Shown: positions 42,701-50,554 of the stretch, piece after piece | Layout: every line of letters starts with the position of its first letter | Position numbering within the stretch: position 1 is the first letter of the stretch | Assembly (NCBI GenBank): GCA_964551735.1 | Contig: CAZKEF010000008.1 | Coordinates: forward strand, 1 to 64,000 | DNA from: DAOUAT01 sp964551735 | Lineage (GTDB): Bacteria; Chloroflexota; Anaerolineae; CG2-30-64-16 | Length of the DNA: 64,000 nt | Reading direction: 5' to 3' | Made by a program: the position numbers and the translations under genes | The notes under the pieces: model-generated | The model's database searches: none | Seen by the model: only the letters and a program-made list of their open reading frames with translations | Told to the model about the DNA's origin: nothing

Positions 42701-44433
42701 GCGACCTGCAGCCACGTGACACCTCCATCATGACTTTTGAGTACGCCCTGGTAGTAGCCGAGATAGATTACGCCGCGAACGACGGGATCCAGGGCAATAC
42801 TATCGGTATAGTTATTTGATGGCTTGGACCACGTCCATGTCTGCCCTCCGTCTACGCTTTTGTATAGGAGACTTCCCGCGGTCATATACATGGTGTCCGG
42901 GTCGAACGGATCCAATGCAAAGTCACTGTCGGTGCCCGTGCTCTGGATCTTGGACCATGTACTGCCGCCATCTACGGATTTGAATATCCCGGATGTCCCG
43001 CAGCCGGACCGCGCTAAGCGAAAGATAGTGTATGGGCTGTCTGGGTGGACAATAAGCTTGTCTGTACATACAACAGCCCCTTGTCGGGTCCATGTTTCTC
43101 CCCCGTCCGCGCTCCGGTAGAATCCATAATGAGAGGATGCATAGACGATGGTAGGATTTGCAGGGTCGAACGTGGCTGTTGTCGTTCCGCGTGGCCAGGT
43201 GGAGAGCCATCTCCACGTGCTCCCTCCGTCGTCGCTTTGCCACGGGCCCTCTGTATCCCAATCTGACCAGGGTGAGAAGGCATAGACTCTGCCCCCAACG
43301 TTTGGATGTACGACTAACGCCTCGATACGCAGGTTTCGCAAGCCTCGAATGAGGCCCTCTGTCCAACTATTTCCCCCGTTATCTGAGCGTGCGACTGAGT
43401 TGATTCCCGCGATGTACAATGTGCTCGGATACGCTGGCGACAGTGCAATGCGCCCGGACTTTCGAAGCGACTTCCAGGTTGCCCCTCCATCCGTGCTCTT
43501 CTCCAACTGGTAGTCCCGCGTTGCATAGAGGGTATGGGGCGCTTCAGGATCCAAAACAACATCACGCCCCCCCTGACCGCCAAAAGTGCTGCTGGAAAGT
43601 CCCGTGATGGCCCAGGTAACGCCGCCATCCGTTGACTTGTAAAGCCCGCTCGGATCACAATTCCCATACACACTCACTGAAAAATAGAGCGTCGTAGGCT
43701 CCGTAGGATCCACAAGGATCATGTTCACCGCGGGAGAACACCATCCGTTCCATTGACGCCCGCGCCCGAGGGAAGTCCATGTTTGTCCGCCATCCGTTGT
43801 CTTGTGTAAGGCCACCCCCTCTTCGGCATCTGCGTCGAACGTATGACCGAGGTACATGGTGGAAGAAGAAGTCGGGTCGATCGCAAAGGCGGTGATCGGT
43901 CCTAGCGTCGTAGTCATGAAAAGCGACCACGAAATGCCGCCGTCGAGGGTGCGAACCACAGCATACCCACCGTTCATCAACGCGTACGCCACCTGCCCTG
44001 AGCCGGGTTCCCGTACCACATACTGATAGCTCTGCTCTGACCATATAGGGTCTGCAAAGCTACCTTGTGACCATGACTCACCCGCGTCCCGGGAGTAGTA
44101 CATGCCACCATCGGTACCCAATATGACCTCGTCTGGATGCTGCGAAGAAATCGCTATGCTGTTTACGTCCTCAATATCACTGATGCCGTGATTGATTTCG
44201 CGCCAATTCTGCCCGCCATCGGTTGTCTTGTAGATTCCACCGCCTGTGGTTCCGAGATAGACCACTTCAAGATCAACTGGATGGACAGCCAGCGCTGACG
44301 CATCGACACCATCGGGCCCTCCCGTCGTCCACACGTCCACCTGCTGTGCATTGACGCCTGGGACTCCCACGAGCAAAAGTGCGACGAGTATCACTAATCC
44401 GAGTAAGAATATGAGTGGCTGACATGATTTCAT
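36766..44433 (-). CDS. Giant secreted Asp-box/M60-like metallopeptidase protein C (2555 aa)
   Basis: Signal peptide about 1-29 (ends PGVNA). About 13 Asp-box motifs (S/T-x-D-G-G-x-T/S-W, e.g. TTDGGQNW) span about 30-650 as a sortilin-like propeller. Then come a carboxypeptidase-regulatory-like domain (about 664-735), a Big_1/invasin-like Ig domain (about 744-840), a long helical region, DUF11-like repeats (about 1370-1670), an internal IYLPLVLA, a Pro/Thr linker, and two CBM-like domains (NGDFETGS about 1746; NSGFETGA about 1901). A zinc-peptidase domain follows with PHEIGHDFDL (about 2155) and DGAEHW, M60/enhancin-like, then a second Pro/Thr linker and a DNRLRE-like C-terminal domain. Substrates of M60 peptidases include glycoproteins such as mucins. 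Start ATG after AAGGG. Confidence 0.8.
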   Translation of the reverse strand: MKSCQPLIFLLGLVILVALLLVGVPGVNAQQVDVWTTGGPDGVDASALAVHPVDLEVVYLGTTGGGIYKTTDGGQNWREINHGISDIEDVNSIAISSQHPDEVILGTDGGMYYSRDAGESWSQGSFADPIWSEQSYQYVVREPGSGQVAYALMNGGYAVVRTLDGGISWSLFMTTTLGPITAFAIDPTSSSTMYLGHTFDADAEEGVALHKTTDGGQTWTSLGRGRQWNGWCSPAVNMILVDPTEPTTLYFSVSVYGNCDPSGLYKSTDGGVTWAITGLSSSTFGGQGGRDVVLDPEAPHTLYATRDYQLEKSTDGGATWKSLRKSGRIALSPAYPSTLYIAGINSVARSDNGGNSWTEGLIRGLRNLRIEALVVHPNVGGRVYAFSPWSDWDTEGPWQSDDGGSTWRWLSTWPRGTTTATFDPANPTIVYASSHYGFYRSADGGETWTRQGAVVCTDKLIVHPDSPYTIFRLARSGCGTSGIFKSVDGGSTWSKIQSTGTDSDFALDPFDPDTMYMTAGSLLYKSVDGGQTWTWSKPSNNYTDSIALDPVVRGVIYLGYYQGVLKSHDGGVTWLQVADSIAAEFLRIDPGNSQVIYAAGHLGHVARTSDGGLTWQDISSDGLPKVFPSSLEFYAFEVDTAGRYLYFGAGTRGVWARSASTPTLSGRIATSRGVGVAGVTVSAGPGMIVVTGQTGYYSFASLPAGLYTITPSKPGYTFSPPSAGVRVPTSRSGPNFYAVEAAGTVDGSSATLIADPLFVEANGQAASTVTVRLRTAGGAPAANARVALVVESGQAIIDQPALTDSAGQTQGWVRSPVEGMVTVSAWVGGVKVGSPVTVNFGPVAPVPGALRNTATADVDMTKRALDSISGDAQGIASELSYFRYAAGEERLKIGLDFAGLAIDAVGTSPKIVSQLNGNLLPEFYWPGWSVIWNTPVARSEVACKVMNGGIKDIIPGDTPLSWAGQTAARTGLALLLAQHRNTCVADLGLDLLPDAGKIFGMLLPVVDNPEIVREGIEDERSFLDAQLNHLLNTRTAPLSEYDVLVYQHDLGARTAALTTYMNEVSDARWTMDAVHQANAASPAGGEWFDALLRQVAKQGASYVADGLGSFLVSGSLSLFDTYMHKNAYTEADMMVGLGSSALPMARQSASGAAKNVAAGLAQIETGVLPVTPEGAIVEVRHYSRGSSILNFWKENASYSEVVIKNTGRRTAEFVVVTRYLAETTRLTVPWAVLWENIPSSVVTIPSGETATVRVEYRTGDLGYSPRERQWLPFAGEKPASPIETNLLGVNSSGRFWLDNDSSSWQPTRVPAAGAAAAAIPAADTAPTIDGPIGRLVFYGEEPQTLSVRLWAVNPYTATMPVTVTQQLPTGSLALDPGFGQIEGSQVTWTALLAPESSQSFTMTLRFSGDTPPTVELPSASLELGTPDGTLLSDHSGATLIEMAPPIAFSHTLPKWSAPGVMPSLEITAANRLETGVTGSLAVTLTLPGGQPVWTKNQSLQLNGGEEKLIPLGPPSDLAVGSYLIQTHASVGGFDWQPFTDAFAVGAESPQVVAAVSPVSSSGTTHPDSDLTFAVRVTNRATIPLTHVVVTSTLPAGVQLTPGSIAPSAQILDGSLRWELASLAAGTEQVLNFGIHVPDDYLGQAQARYVESAPSATATECYATIGVAARALVIKNAAIYLPLVLANSTTPRPGSPTPTATSISIHTPSPTSSRTPTPTPSVTPTWTATAIPTMTRTPTQTPPPGTLINGDFETGSTMPTGWTTDEWAPGRTTFTWDSTHARSGLRSIKIVSNQENDARWIQTVAVQPQTDYRLSGCIKTENVPHRTDGTDAGANLSIMGGWVRSPGVFGTTGWTCTSVTFNSGADTQVIVAARLGFYSGTTTGTAWFDDLQLEKLGTATAELQNSGFETGAANPENWQTESIQGSATFQWDNAVKHSGGRSVKVTLAGQGIARWIQTVLVDPDSEYELTGWVRTEGVQDPSGQWWTNGARLGAYGGDSYMAASTQGLRDTQGWTQVSTRFVTGKTTRAKITCTLGEADPLYARPTSSGTMWCDDLTLTKVRTLARTHLRGRHVALDVYTDDYAYFNDPVTYVGYLDEAYDAMADLVGGVPSSGDLITVRSDASMYYGLLSGNPIVIGPGHSWPDIVNAHGIDWGVPHEIGHDFDLWPQSRLYMGGMTFDGAEHWANLKVLYAYDVLGARHPQLTNESWGGQVVPISQVGQRFVEAQAQPWIAAGRTDYQNMSNDIYTGLLYSLQQQVGWEPFRAVFQEYGSSSLPEPASDLAKVELWANTLSRHARVDLVPQFQSWGFPITSDGSVPTPTPTPTATRTATRTSTPTATRTATARPTNTATPSPTKTMTSTVTRTPTRTSTPTETATPYTQSISIQIFNDTQDGMEDTYFSISGDGNHNNWVGVSSFVMTGWVFSMVGVPRGATIIDAHIRTYGFGIEGNATTRIYGFAQDFAPVFAADGSNKPSTRPITAAYVDWPKTWTFAWQWIETPNFANVVQEIVNRPGWAAGNALGIRVNIPSGTGTNWCSVDFAAGSERTTLYVTYSVP

Positions 44434-44473
44434 TGTATTCCCTTCATCGTTACATTACATGGAACTGGCAAGG

Positions 44474-44703
44474 ATGACCGAGAACACCACCGGCTACGCT
44501 GGGTTGCTCACCCGGGCCATCAACCGCATTCGGGCAGACAAGTGCAAGCGAAGGGCGGTCATTCGCGACGATCTGGGCTACGCTGCCGACTGCGAGGGAC
44601 GCACTGCCATCGACTATTGGCGCCGCGACAGCGGCCCACATCCCCAGGGATCTGGCATCGCTGGAGACCTTGGCGCAGCAGCGAATCGCACAGCCATCAC
44701 TTG
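44474..44703 (+). pseudogene. Frameshifted, truncated copy of the 48228 regulator
   Basis: Starts MTENTTGYAGLLTRAINRI and runs in close parallel with the intact protein at 48228 through TAIDYWRRD. An extra C in the CCC at 44634-44636 then breaks the frame. Removing one C restores GHIPRDLASLETLAQQ, matching GHIPADLASLEGLARE of the intact copy. The rest (transmembrane and linker parts) is missing because the convergent lipoprotein gene begins its 3' end at 44697. It is a decayed duplicate. Confidence 0.8.
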
Positions 44704-47108
44704 ATCCACGCGGGTGATCTGTTGTCTCCCAAGTCGGTCAGGTAAACGATCTGTCCACCGGACAGACTCACGCGGGCGATCTGCGCCTTCGACCTCTCGA
44801 CCCTCTTGCTCTCGGAAGAGAAGACGATCGTCGCGCTGTCCGGCGACCAGGCCGGCCCCGCGTCGTAGGCATCCGGCGAGTTAATCAGGTTGCGCGGATT
44901 GCTACCATCCGAGTTCACGATCCAGATATCCCCACCGTTGCCTTGCTGGTCATTGAGCCGGGCGCCGCCCTCGAAGGCGATCATCGTCCCATCGGGTGAC
45001 CAAGCGAGGTTGCGCGCGAAGCCCGCCAGGAGCGGCCGCTGGTCACTGCCGTCCGCGTTCATGACGTAGAGCTGGTAGTCGCGCATGAAGGCCAGCCTGC
45101 GCCCGTCGGGCGACCAATCCACGAATAAGTGCCGGCTGGATCCGGCCGCCAGGGGCCGCGCCTCACTGCCATCGGCATTCATAACGATGACCTGCTCGCC
45201 GCCTGACCCGGAGCCAGCGCAATAGGCGATGCGACGGCCGTCCGGTGACCAGGCAGGGGAGAAAGCGAAGCCCGTTGTGAGTCGGACCCGTGTGTCAGGC
45301 TTGGCCAGAGTCACGTAGGACAGCCCGAATTGCGGCGAGTAGTTGTCAAGGAGCACGCGCACACCGTCCGGCGAAACCGAGAGCCGTTCGCTGGTGCCGA
45401 TTTTTAGCTCCTGGCTCAGCCGCGTCTGGTTGCTCCCGTCCGCATCCATGATATACAGCTCGTGCTCGGTGCCGTCCTGGTACACCGTGTCGTTGGGCCG
45501 GTCGCGATTCGAGAGGAACAGGATCCGGCCGGCGGGCCGCGCTGACGCTGATGAAGCCGCTGCGGGACTCGCCTCGGGCGCGGGTGACGCCGATGGCGAG
45601 CTGAATGTCCCGATCACCATCTCCGCCGCAGCCCGGCATTGCGCTACCGCGTCTTGCGACAACTGCCTGTCCCAGGTTGCAACAAAACCGTACTCCAGTG
45701 GCGGCTCGCTGGTATGATACGCTATCAGTCCGATCTTGGGACACTTGAACGCTTTCCAATTCCAAGTCGAATGATCGAAACTGAGGACGCCCTCGGTTGG
45801 CGGATCGCACATCTCGGCCCCAGTCGGCATAGGGTTAAGGTTCAGCTCGCAGCTTGGGATCTGTGAATGGCGCAGCAGGGAGCCATCCAACAGCCATTGG
45901 CTCGACGAGAAACGCACCTCGAACGGCTGTGCCTTCTGGGTATCATAAATGCTCCAGCCGCGATAGCTGGTCAGATCCCCTTCGGAAGCGGCCGCGCCTT
46001 GCGGATCACATCGCTGCCACGCCGGACTCGCGCCCGGCGCAAGTTGCTGATACTTCGTCCCACCGACATCCACTACATAGATAGCTAACCCATAACGACC
46101 CGCTGTGCGCAGGAGACGTTGGGAATCCGGTGCCCAGGCGGGTTCCATGCCGGTCACCTCCCGCTCCTGCCCGCCCTTCAACGGGAGCAGCCGCACTTTG
46201 GGCGTCGCCGCGCCGCCAGAGGCGCCGGTGGTATCGGCCGGATCTCCCACCACGCCGGCCGCGATGTATTCTCCGTTGGGGGACCAGGCGATGGACTGGA
46301 CGTAATCGCGGTCGGAGAAAGTGGCGCAGCCGGTTCCGTCGCGCACACAGATGAGGATCCTGGTGTCGGGAAATCGCTCGGCCCGGCCCTGGATGATGGC
46401 GATCTGCGCGCCGTCGGGCGACCACGCAGGGCTTGAGATATCGGTCAGCAGTTCCTCGGAGAGGCTCCCGCTTGCCGTGTCCAGGAAGACGAGACTTCCG
46501 GCCGCGCGGTCATCCGGGCCGCAAACCTGCCGGAGGGCGATGGTGCTTCCGTCGGGTGACCAGGCCGGATCGGTCGCAAAGCAACCTTCGCGCACCGCCT
46601 CCGTCCGCACCTGCCCGATGGTCAAGTCGGCGATCCGCAGCCCTGGCTCTCCGTCCGGCTGGTAGGCCAGGCTGTAACCATCGGGGGACCAGGCGGGGCG
46701 GCCTTTTGCTCCCGGAGCCAGTTCGCGCTGGTTGCTACCGTCCGAGTTCATCAGCCACAGGCTGCCGTCGCGCACATAGGCGATGAGGGAGCCGCATCGC
46801 TCGCGATCGACGGCGCTGAGCGTCGCCACAGGACTGAAGGTCTCAGTGGGTGCCGGCGGCGGAAGAGTCGGGGCGCTGACAGTTGCCGGGACAGGGGTAC
46901 GGGTAGCTCCGGGCGTCCGGGTGACGCTCGATGTGACTGACGGCAGCACGACCGAGGTTTGCGGGGCTGCGGCAGGCGGTACAGTTGGTGTCGCCGTCGG
47001 GGTTTCGACGCGTGACGCGCAGGCGCCAAGAACGAATAGCGATCCGACGATCGCAAGGCCTGAGATAGTCAAGAAGAGCCCGGATCTTCGTTCTCGAATA
47101 GATCTCAT
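44697..47108 (-). CDS. TolB-like propeller lipoprotein
   Basis: 803 aa. The N-terminus has a lipoprotein signal with lipobox VLGAC (about 27-31), so the protein should be anchored to the outer face of the membrane. A Pro/Thr-rich linker (about 34-95) follows. The rest holds many PD40/WD40-like repeats with the AWSPDG signature (at least ten), arranged as two propeller blocks split by a region with a second low-complexity Ser/Ala/Pro linker (about 500-525). Such propellers mediate protein or ligand binding. The ATG follows GAGGAG. It is convergent with the pseudogene. Confidence 0.85.
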   Translation of the reverse strand: MRSIRERRSGLFLTISGLAIVGSLFVLGACASRVETPTATPTVPPAAAPQTSVVLPSVTSSVTRTPGATRTPVPATVSAPTLPPPAPTETFSPVATLSAVDRERCGSLIAYVRDGSLWLMNSDGSNQRELAPGAKGRPAWSPDGYSLAYQPDGEPGLRIADLTIGQVRTEAVREGCFATDPAWSPDGSTIALRQVCGPDDRAAGSLVFLDTASGSLSEELLTDISSPAWSPDGAQIAIIQGRAERFPDTRILICVRDGTGCATFSDRDYVQSIAWSPNGEYIAAGVVGDPADTTGASGGAATPKVRLLPLKGGQEREVTGMEPAWAPDSQRLLRTAGRYGLAIYVVDVGGTKYQQLAPGASPAWQRCDPQGAAASEGDLTSYRGWSIYDTQKAQPFEVRFSSSQWLLDGSLLRHSQIPSCELNLNPMPTGAEMCDPPTEGVLSFDHSTWNWKAFKCPKIGLIAYHTSEPPLEYGFVATWDRQLSQDAVAQCRAAAEMVIGTFSSPSASPAPEASPAAASSASARPAGRILFLSNRDRPNDTVYQDGTEHELYIMDADGSNQTRLSQELKIGTSERLSVSPDGVRVLLDNYSPQFGLSYVTLAKPDTRVRLTTGFAFSPAWSPDGRRIAYCAGSGSGGEQVIVMNADGSEARPLAAGSSRHLFVDWSPDGRRLAFMRDYQLYVMNADGSDQRPLLAGFARNLAWSPDGTMIAFEGGARLNDQQGNGGDIWIVNSDGSNPRNLINSPDAYDAGPAWSPDSATIVFSSESKRVERSKAQIARVSLSGGQIVYLTDLGDNRSPAWIK

Positions 47109-47174
47109 GCTGTTTGTGTCTCCTCACCGGTTCTCGGCCGGTGCAACACTTTCGAGCACAGAAGCAACCAAAAG

Positions 47175-47936
47175 CTACTTGCTTGAGTTGAGTACATCGT
47201 GCAGGATGCTGCTGGCCTCGTCTGAGTGCACCCCCGCACGCTGAAACTCCGCGGCTACCTTCTCCAGCAACGCGTCCTGGGCCAGCTTATTGCCGGCCGC
47301 GGCGGCATGCGCACGCAACAGGTCGCGAACCAACTGGACATCCACCTCGCCCGCCCCTTGATCGGGTTTTCCGGTGGAACTGCTCTGCCCTCCGCCGAAG
47401 ATCTTGTCAACAAGCCAGCGCCAAAAGTTCGCCACACCTCGACCGTACGCAGTGGCAAGCAGCGCGATGCCCTTCCCTGTTTGCTTTAGCCATTTGTGTC
47501 GCACTGCGCCCCAGGCAATCAGCGTCAGGCATGCTACACCGACCGCTATCAGCAGCGCCGCGCCCCACATGCCGCCTTGCAGGTACACGAACGCATCCCA
47601 TCCATAGTAGTATCGTGTGTCGTCGAGGCTGTCGATCACAACAGGCGGCCAAAGTGCCATCCAGGCGATCACGATCGGCGGAACCAGAAGAGCAATGTTA
47701 AGCAGGGCTATCAGCACCGCAGTCCAATGTGCTCTCTTGCGCAGCATGCGTGGAATAGTGGTCACGAACGGAGCGAGGAGTGAAATAGCAAGAGGCACCA
47801 CCAGAAAGATGGCCGCCAGCACCGCCAGCCAGATCAGACATCCCGCCGCGCCGCCGACTGCATCTCCCACCGGATCGGCTTTGCGCGCGGTGCCAATCCG
47901 ACGCCCATCTTTGTAGACAGCATATTCATCAGGCAT
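47175..47936 (-). CDS. Multi-pass membrane protein of unknown function
   Basis: 253 aa. About four transmembrane helices are visible (about 32-60, 68-98, 118-142, with a possible re-entrant segment), after a short N-terminal MPDEYAVYKDGRRIGTARK stretch and before a cytoplasmic helical tail (DVQLVRDLLRAHAAAAGNKLAQDALLEKVAAEFQ). No family is recognised. It is divergent from the 48228 gene, with a 291-nt shared promoter region. Confidence 0.6.
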   Translation of the reverse strand: MPDEYAVYKDGRRIGTARKADPVGDAVGGAAGCLIWLAVLAAIFLVVPLAISLLAPFVTTIPRMLRKRAHWTAVLIALLNIALLVPPIVIAWMALWPPVVIDSLDDTRYYYGWDAFVYLQGGMWGAALLIAVGVACLTLIAWGAVRHKWLKQTGKGIALLATAYGRGVANFWRWLVDKIFGGGQSSSTGKPDQGAGEVDVQLVRDLLRAHAAAAGNKLAQDALLEKVAAEFQRAGVHSDEASSILHDVLNSSK

Positions 47937-48227
47937 GGTGCGATGTCACTCCTTGGGAAGTAACTTATGGAACGCGAAGTACGGGCGAAGGCCTGTGCTA
48001 TTCTCCCACGCAAGTGATCATGACGGTATGATGTATACCATGTTATGTGATCGGTTTGCGGATTCATACAGCCAAGATCGCGCGTCAGCGTCTGCGCAAA
48101 GAGACGCCGGCCGGCCTCCGTGCGTGATTTAGCGTCACTGTTTCCATCCATTATACTTCGTTTCCACTCAACGTTTGTTGAGTGCAGTTCTTTTTTCACG
48201 ATCTGCGCCGACATTGAACTTACGTCG
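47937..48227. promoter_or_regulatory. Divergent promoter region with operator-like palindrome
   Basis: Between divergent genes. A perfect palindrome with arms CACTCAAC (48165-48172) and GTTGAGTG (48177-48184) lies 8 nt after a TATACT -10-like box (48152-48157), covering the start site expected for the 48228 gene. An imperfect inverted repeat (GGTAT 48025-48029, ATACC 48035-48039) is nearer the other gene. Autoregulation by the 48228 product is a guess. Confidence 0.45.
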
Positions 48228-48815
48228 ATGACTGAGAACTCCACCCGCTTCGCCGAATTGCTGACACGCGCCATCAATCACATCCATGCAGATGCAGGCA
48301 AGCCCAAAACGGTCGTCCGTGACGAACTGGGATACGCCGCCGGCCGCGAGGGGCGCACGGCTATTGACTACTGGCGCCGCGATGGGGGCCACATCCCGGC
48401 CGACCTGGCCTCTTTAGAAGGTTTGGCGCGGGAGATTGCGCGCCGCGGCGGTCTCTCGGCTGTCGAGATGACCGCGTTTCTCATGGCGGCGTGCCATCCC
48501 GACCCGCAGGCTTTGTCCGCAGAACTCTATGCGCGCAATAACGGCAATCCACCGGAGCCGACTGAATTCGCGGCACGGGCAAGCGTGGCTGAGGATTCCG
48601 GCAACGATGGCGCGCCAGCGCCAGGGCAAACGCTCCCGCTCACCCCTGCTCCACTTCCCATTTTTGACACGGAAGCGGCTCAGTCGCCGGCCGGCAGCCA
48701 TCGCATTTCGCGCGCCGCGCTGTTCGCGCTCGGGATGACTGCTGTGGGTGTGGCGCTGGTGGCGTTGATCGCGATCACGGCATGGGCCCGACAGCGTGCC
48801 ACGCCATCATCATAG
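48228..48815 (+). CDS. Membrane-anchored putative DNA-binding protein
   Basis: 195 aa from the ATG at 48228; no strong ribosome-binding site is visible. Residues 1-95 form a helical domain (RFAELLTRAINHI...VVRDELGYAAGREGRTAIDYWRRDGG) with the look of a helix-turn-helix. A Pro-rich linker follows and one C-terminal transmembrane helix (about 165-187, AALFALGMTAVGVALVALIAI). A DNA-binding head tethered to the membrane would fit signal transduction across it. The same domain occurs as a pseudogene at 44474. The exact family is not recognised. Confidence 0.55.
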   Translation: MTENSTRFAELLTRAINHIHADAGKPKTVVRDELGYAAGREGRTAIDYWRRDGGHIPADLASLEGLAREIARRGGLSAVEMTAFLMAACHPDPQALSAELYARNNGNPPEPTEFAARASVAEDSGNDGAPAPGQTLPLTPAPLPIFDTEAAQSPAGSHRISRAALFALGMTAVGVALVALIAITAWARQRATPSS

Positions 48816-48817
48816 AA

Positions 48818-49228
48818 GTGGGACAGATTCAGCTTGTGGAAATGGAGGGCGCGCGCCTCGAAGTGCGCGCAGATGGCCGGGACCTTCTCTCCGGTGAAAG
48901 CGTGAGGGTCAATACGCCGGTCACAGTGACCTTTTGGGTGATGAATAACAGCATCGGTCCGGTCACCCTGCGGTCGCTGGTCATCGGCACGCGCGGGCCG
49001 GGCGTGACCTGCGCGACGGATCCAGAGGCCCGCTGGTCGGCGTTGGATGTTCCTTTCCCGCCGGTCAAGGATCTGGTGTTGCAGCCTGGGGAGGAATATT
49101 CCTATCAGGGTGTGCGGGCGTTCTATCGGCCTGGCGTCTATTTTCTCGAGCCGACGGAACAGGATATCACAGGCTACTGGGGTGGCATTCCAGCATTCAC
49201 CTGCTTCGATCTGGTGGTGGCCGAGTAA
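48818..49228 (+). CDS. Beta-sandwich hypothetical protein
   Basis: About 136 aa if started at the GTG at 48818, two nucleotides after the upstream stop; an ATG at 48782 would overlap that gene. Beta-rich sequence (ARLEVRADGRDLL...VTVTFWVMNNS...LVLQPGEEYSYQGVRAF...GVYFLEP) suggests an Ig-like or FxLYD-like fold. There is no signal peptide. It probably belongs to the same transcript as the 48228 gene. Function unknown. Confidence 0.5.
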   Translation: MGQIQLVEMEGARLEVRADGRDLLSGESVRVNTPVTVTFWVMNNSIGPVTLRSLVIGTRGPGVTCATDPEARWSALDVPFPPVKDLVLQPGEEYSYQGVRAFYRPGVYFLEPTEQDITGYWGGIPAFTCFDLVVAE

Positions 49229-49237
49229 AAGACATCA

Positions 49238-49672
49238 TCACCTCCAAAGCATCGGAGTAGCGAACAGCAGCACCGTACTCAACACGCACCCGACGTAGAG
49301 CCACAGCGCACCTGGGATGGCAGCATCTCCGCGGCCACGCAGCCGTAGCACGACGAACACTACCGTTTCCAGCAATACCCCAATCCCCAGCGCCAGCGGC
49401 GCGCAGGCCGCTAGTCCGACCATGAGCTTCCCGTCCGCCGCCCCGACGCGCGGCTCCAGCTTCGTGGCGACGTAGACGCCGACGAAGACGGCAAAGGTCA
49501 GGGTCAGTTGATCGGTCAGCAGCGCGACTGGCCAGGCCAGGATGAACAGCGGCAGGGTCAGCCAGTTGGAGACGTGCCGGGTGCGCCGATCCTGGATGGC
49601 GCACGGCAGCAGCCAGACGACCATCAGCACCGAACGGAACAGCGGGTCACGCACCAAGTCGAGCAGGTTCAT
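49238..49672 (-). CDS. Prepilin peptidase, A24 family (TadV/CpaA-like)
   Basis: 144 aa, about the size of a TadV-type peptidase without the N-methylation domain. Both catalytic aspartates are visible: IQDRRTRHVSNW (about 27) and the GAADGK motif (about 80, usually G-x-G-D). Several transmembrane helices surround them. It should cleave the leader of the Flp and TadE-like pilins near their GDMV motif. Start ATG after GAGGAGG. It is at the downstream end of the Tad operon and overlaps the upstream gene by 4 nt. Confidence 0.8.
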   Translation of the reverse strand: MNLLDLVRDPLFRSVLMVVWLLPCAIQDRRTRHVSNWLTLPLFILAWPVALLTDQLTLTFAVFVGVYVATKLEPRVGAADGKLMVGLAACAPLALGIGVLLETVVFVVLRLRGRGDAAIPGALWLYVGCVLSTVLLFATPMLWR

Positions 49673-49887
49673 CCCATCCTCCTCACTCGCTTCCTATTGC
49701 AACTTCGATAAGTTGCCAACGCGGCCCGAAAGCGCGCCTGGCGTGCGGCACCAGGTGACGTCAGCAGCCACAAGCGTCGGGCTGCCGCGCCGATGAAGTC
49801 CAGGGCCACGAGGGACAACAAGAAGACGCCCAGACCCGTCATGGCGGCCGAGAGCGTAACCAGCCAGCGGAGATCGTTCGTCAGCAC
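49669..49887 (-). CDS. Small one-helix membrane protein
   Basis: 72 aa, apparently begun with GTG. It has a transmembrane segment (about 14-35, SAAMTGLGVFLLSLVALDF), then a basic tail (RLWLLTSPGAARQARFRAAL...RKRVRRMG). It overlaps the prepilin peptidase start by 4 nt (ATGA), suggesting translational coupling. Function unknown; a small Tad accessory is possible. Confidence 0.5.
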   Translation of the reverse strand: MLTNDLRWLVTLSAAMTGLGVFLLSLVALDFIGAAARRLWLLTSPGAARQARFRAALATYRSCNRKRVRRMG

Positions 49888-49893
49888 TTCGCT

Positions 49894-50532
49894 CTACAGG
49901 CAGACGCAGCGCGCCTGCACCGCCTGGATGCCGGGCACGAGGAACGCCAGCGTGAAGTGCCCGGTTACGCCCGCAACCAGCTCGCTGAGATCGGTCCCGA
50001 ACTCCCGCAGCCCCCGCCTCGGGTACAGCAGCGCCGCCGCGACGTCGAGCAGGTTGCCCGCGGCGTCGAAGCCGGCGGCCACCACCAGCGGCTCAGCGCA
50101 GCGTGTCGCCGCCATGACCGTGCCGCGCGCCAGGTAAGCCGGCGCGCCATCGTAGCCGGGTTTGAGCGCAATCTGACTGGAAATCGCGACTTCGGCCGCA
50201 CCGGCCGGGTCAACGGCGTAGGCCTGGTGCAGGTGCAACCGGTGGTTGGCGTACTGACCGGTGAGGCGTTCGCCGGCGCGCAGGTAAAGGTAGTACATGA
50301 CGCCGCCGGGCGGGATGGGATAGGCGCTGCGCAGCTGCTCGCCCGCAGTGGGCGCGGCGCGGTTGACCAGCACCTGGCCGGCCGCGTCGCGCAGTTCCAC
50401 GCTGACGACGACGTCGGCCCATTCCTCCGAATGGTTGCGCACCAGGGCGGGGATGTGAATGAAGCCATTGATCACGCGACCCTGGCCGCCCACCAGCTCC
50501 AACTGGTCGCGCAGCGAGGTTATCTGGGTCAT
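49894..50532 (-). CDS. Beta-rich hypothetical protein in the Tad cluster
   Basis: 212 aa. Two beta-sandwich-like segments are suggested by GRVINGFIHIPALVRNHSEEWADVVVSVELRDAAG (broken into strands; an FxLYD-like 'new bonds' pattern) and by TVMAATRCAEPLVVAAGFDAAG. No signal peptide is visible. ATG after AGAGGTGA. It lies between the CpaB-like and prepilin peptidase genes. No assignment can be made beyond the fold guess. Confidence 0.5.
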   Translation of the reverse strand: MTQITSLRDQLELVGGQGRVINGFIHIPALVRNHSEEWADVVVSVELRDAAGQVLVNRAAPTAGEQLRSAYPIPPGGVMYYLYLRAGERLTGQYANHRLHLHQAYAVDPAGAAEVAISSQIALKPGYDGAPAYLARGTVMAATRCAEPLVVAAGFDAAGNLLDVAAALLYPRRGLREFGTDLSELVAGVTGHFTLAFLVPGIQAVQARCVCL

Positions 50533-50554
50533 ACTATCACCTCTTAAGGCAGGC

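Noticed and set aside
36766..44433. Giant C as a classical glycoside hydrolase (sialidase)
   Set aside because: Asp-boxes alone do not make a sialidase; no catalytic Arg triad or FRIP motif was seen.
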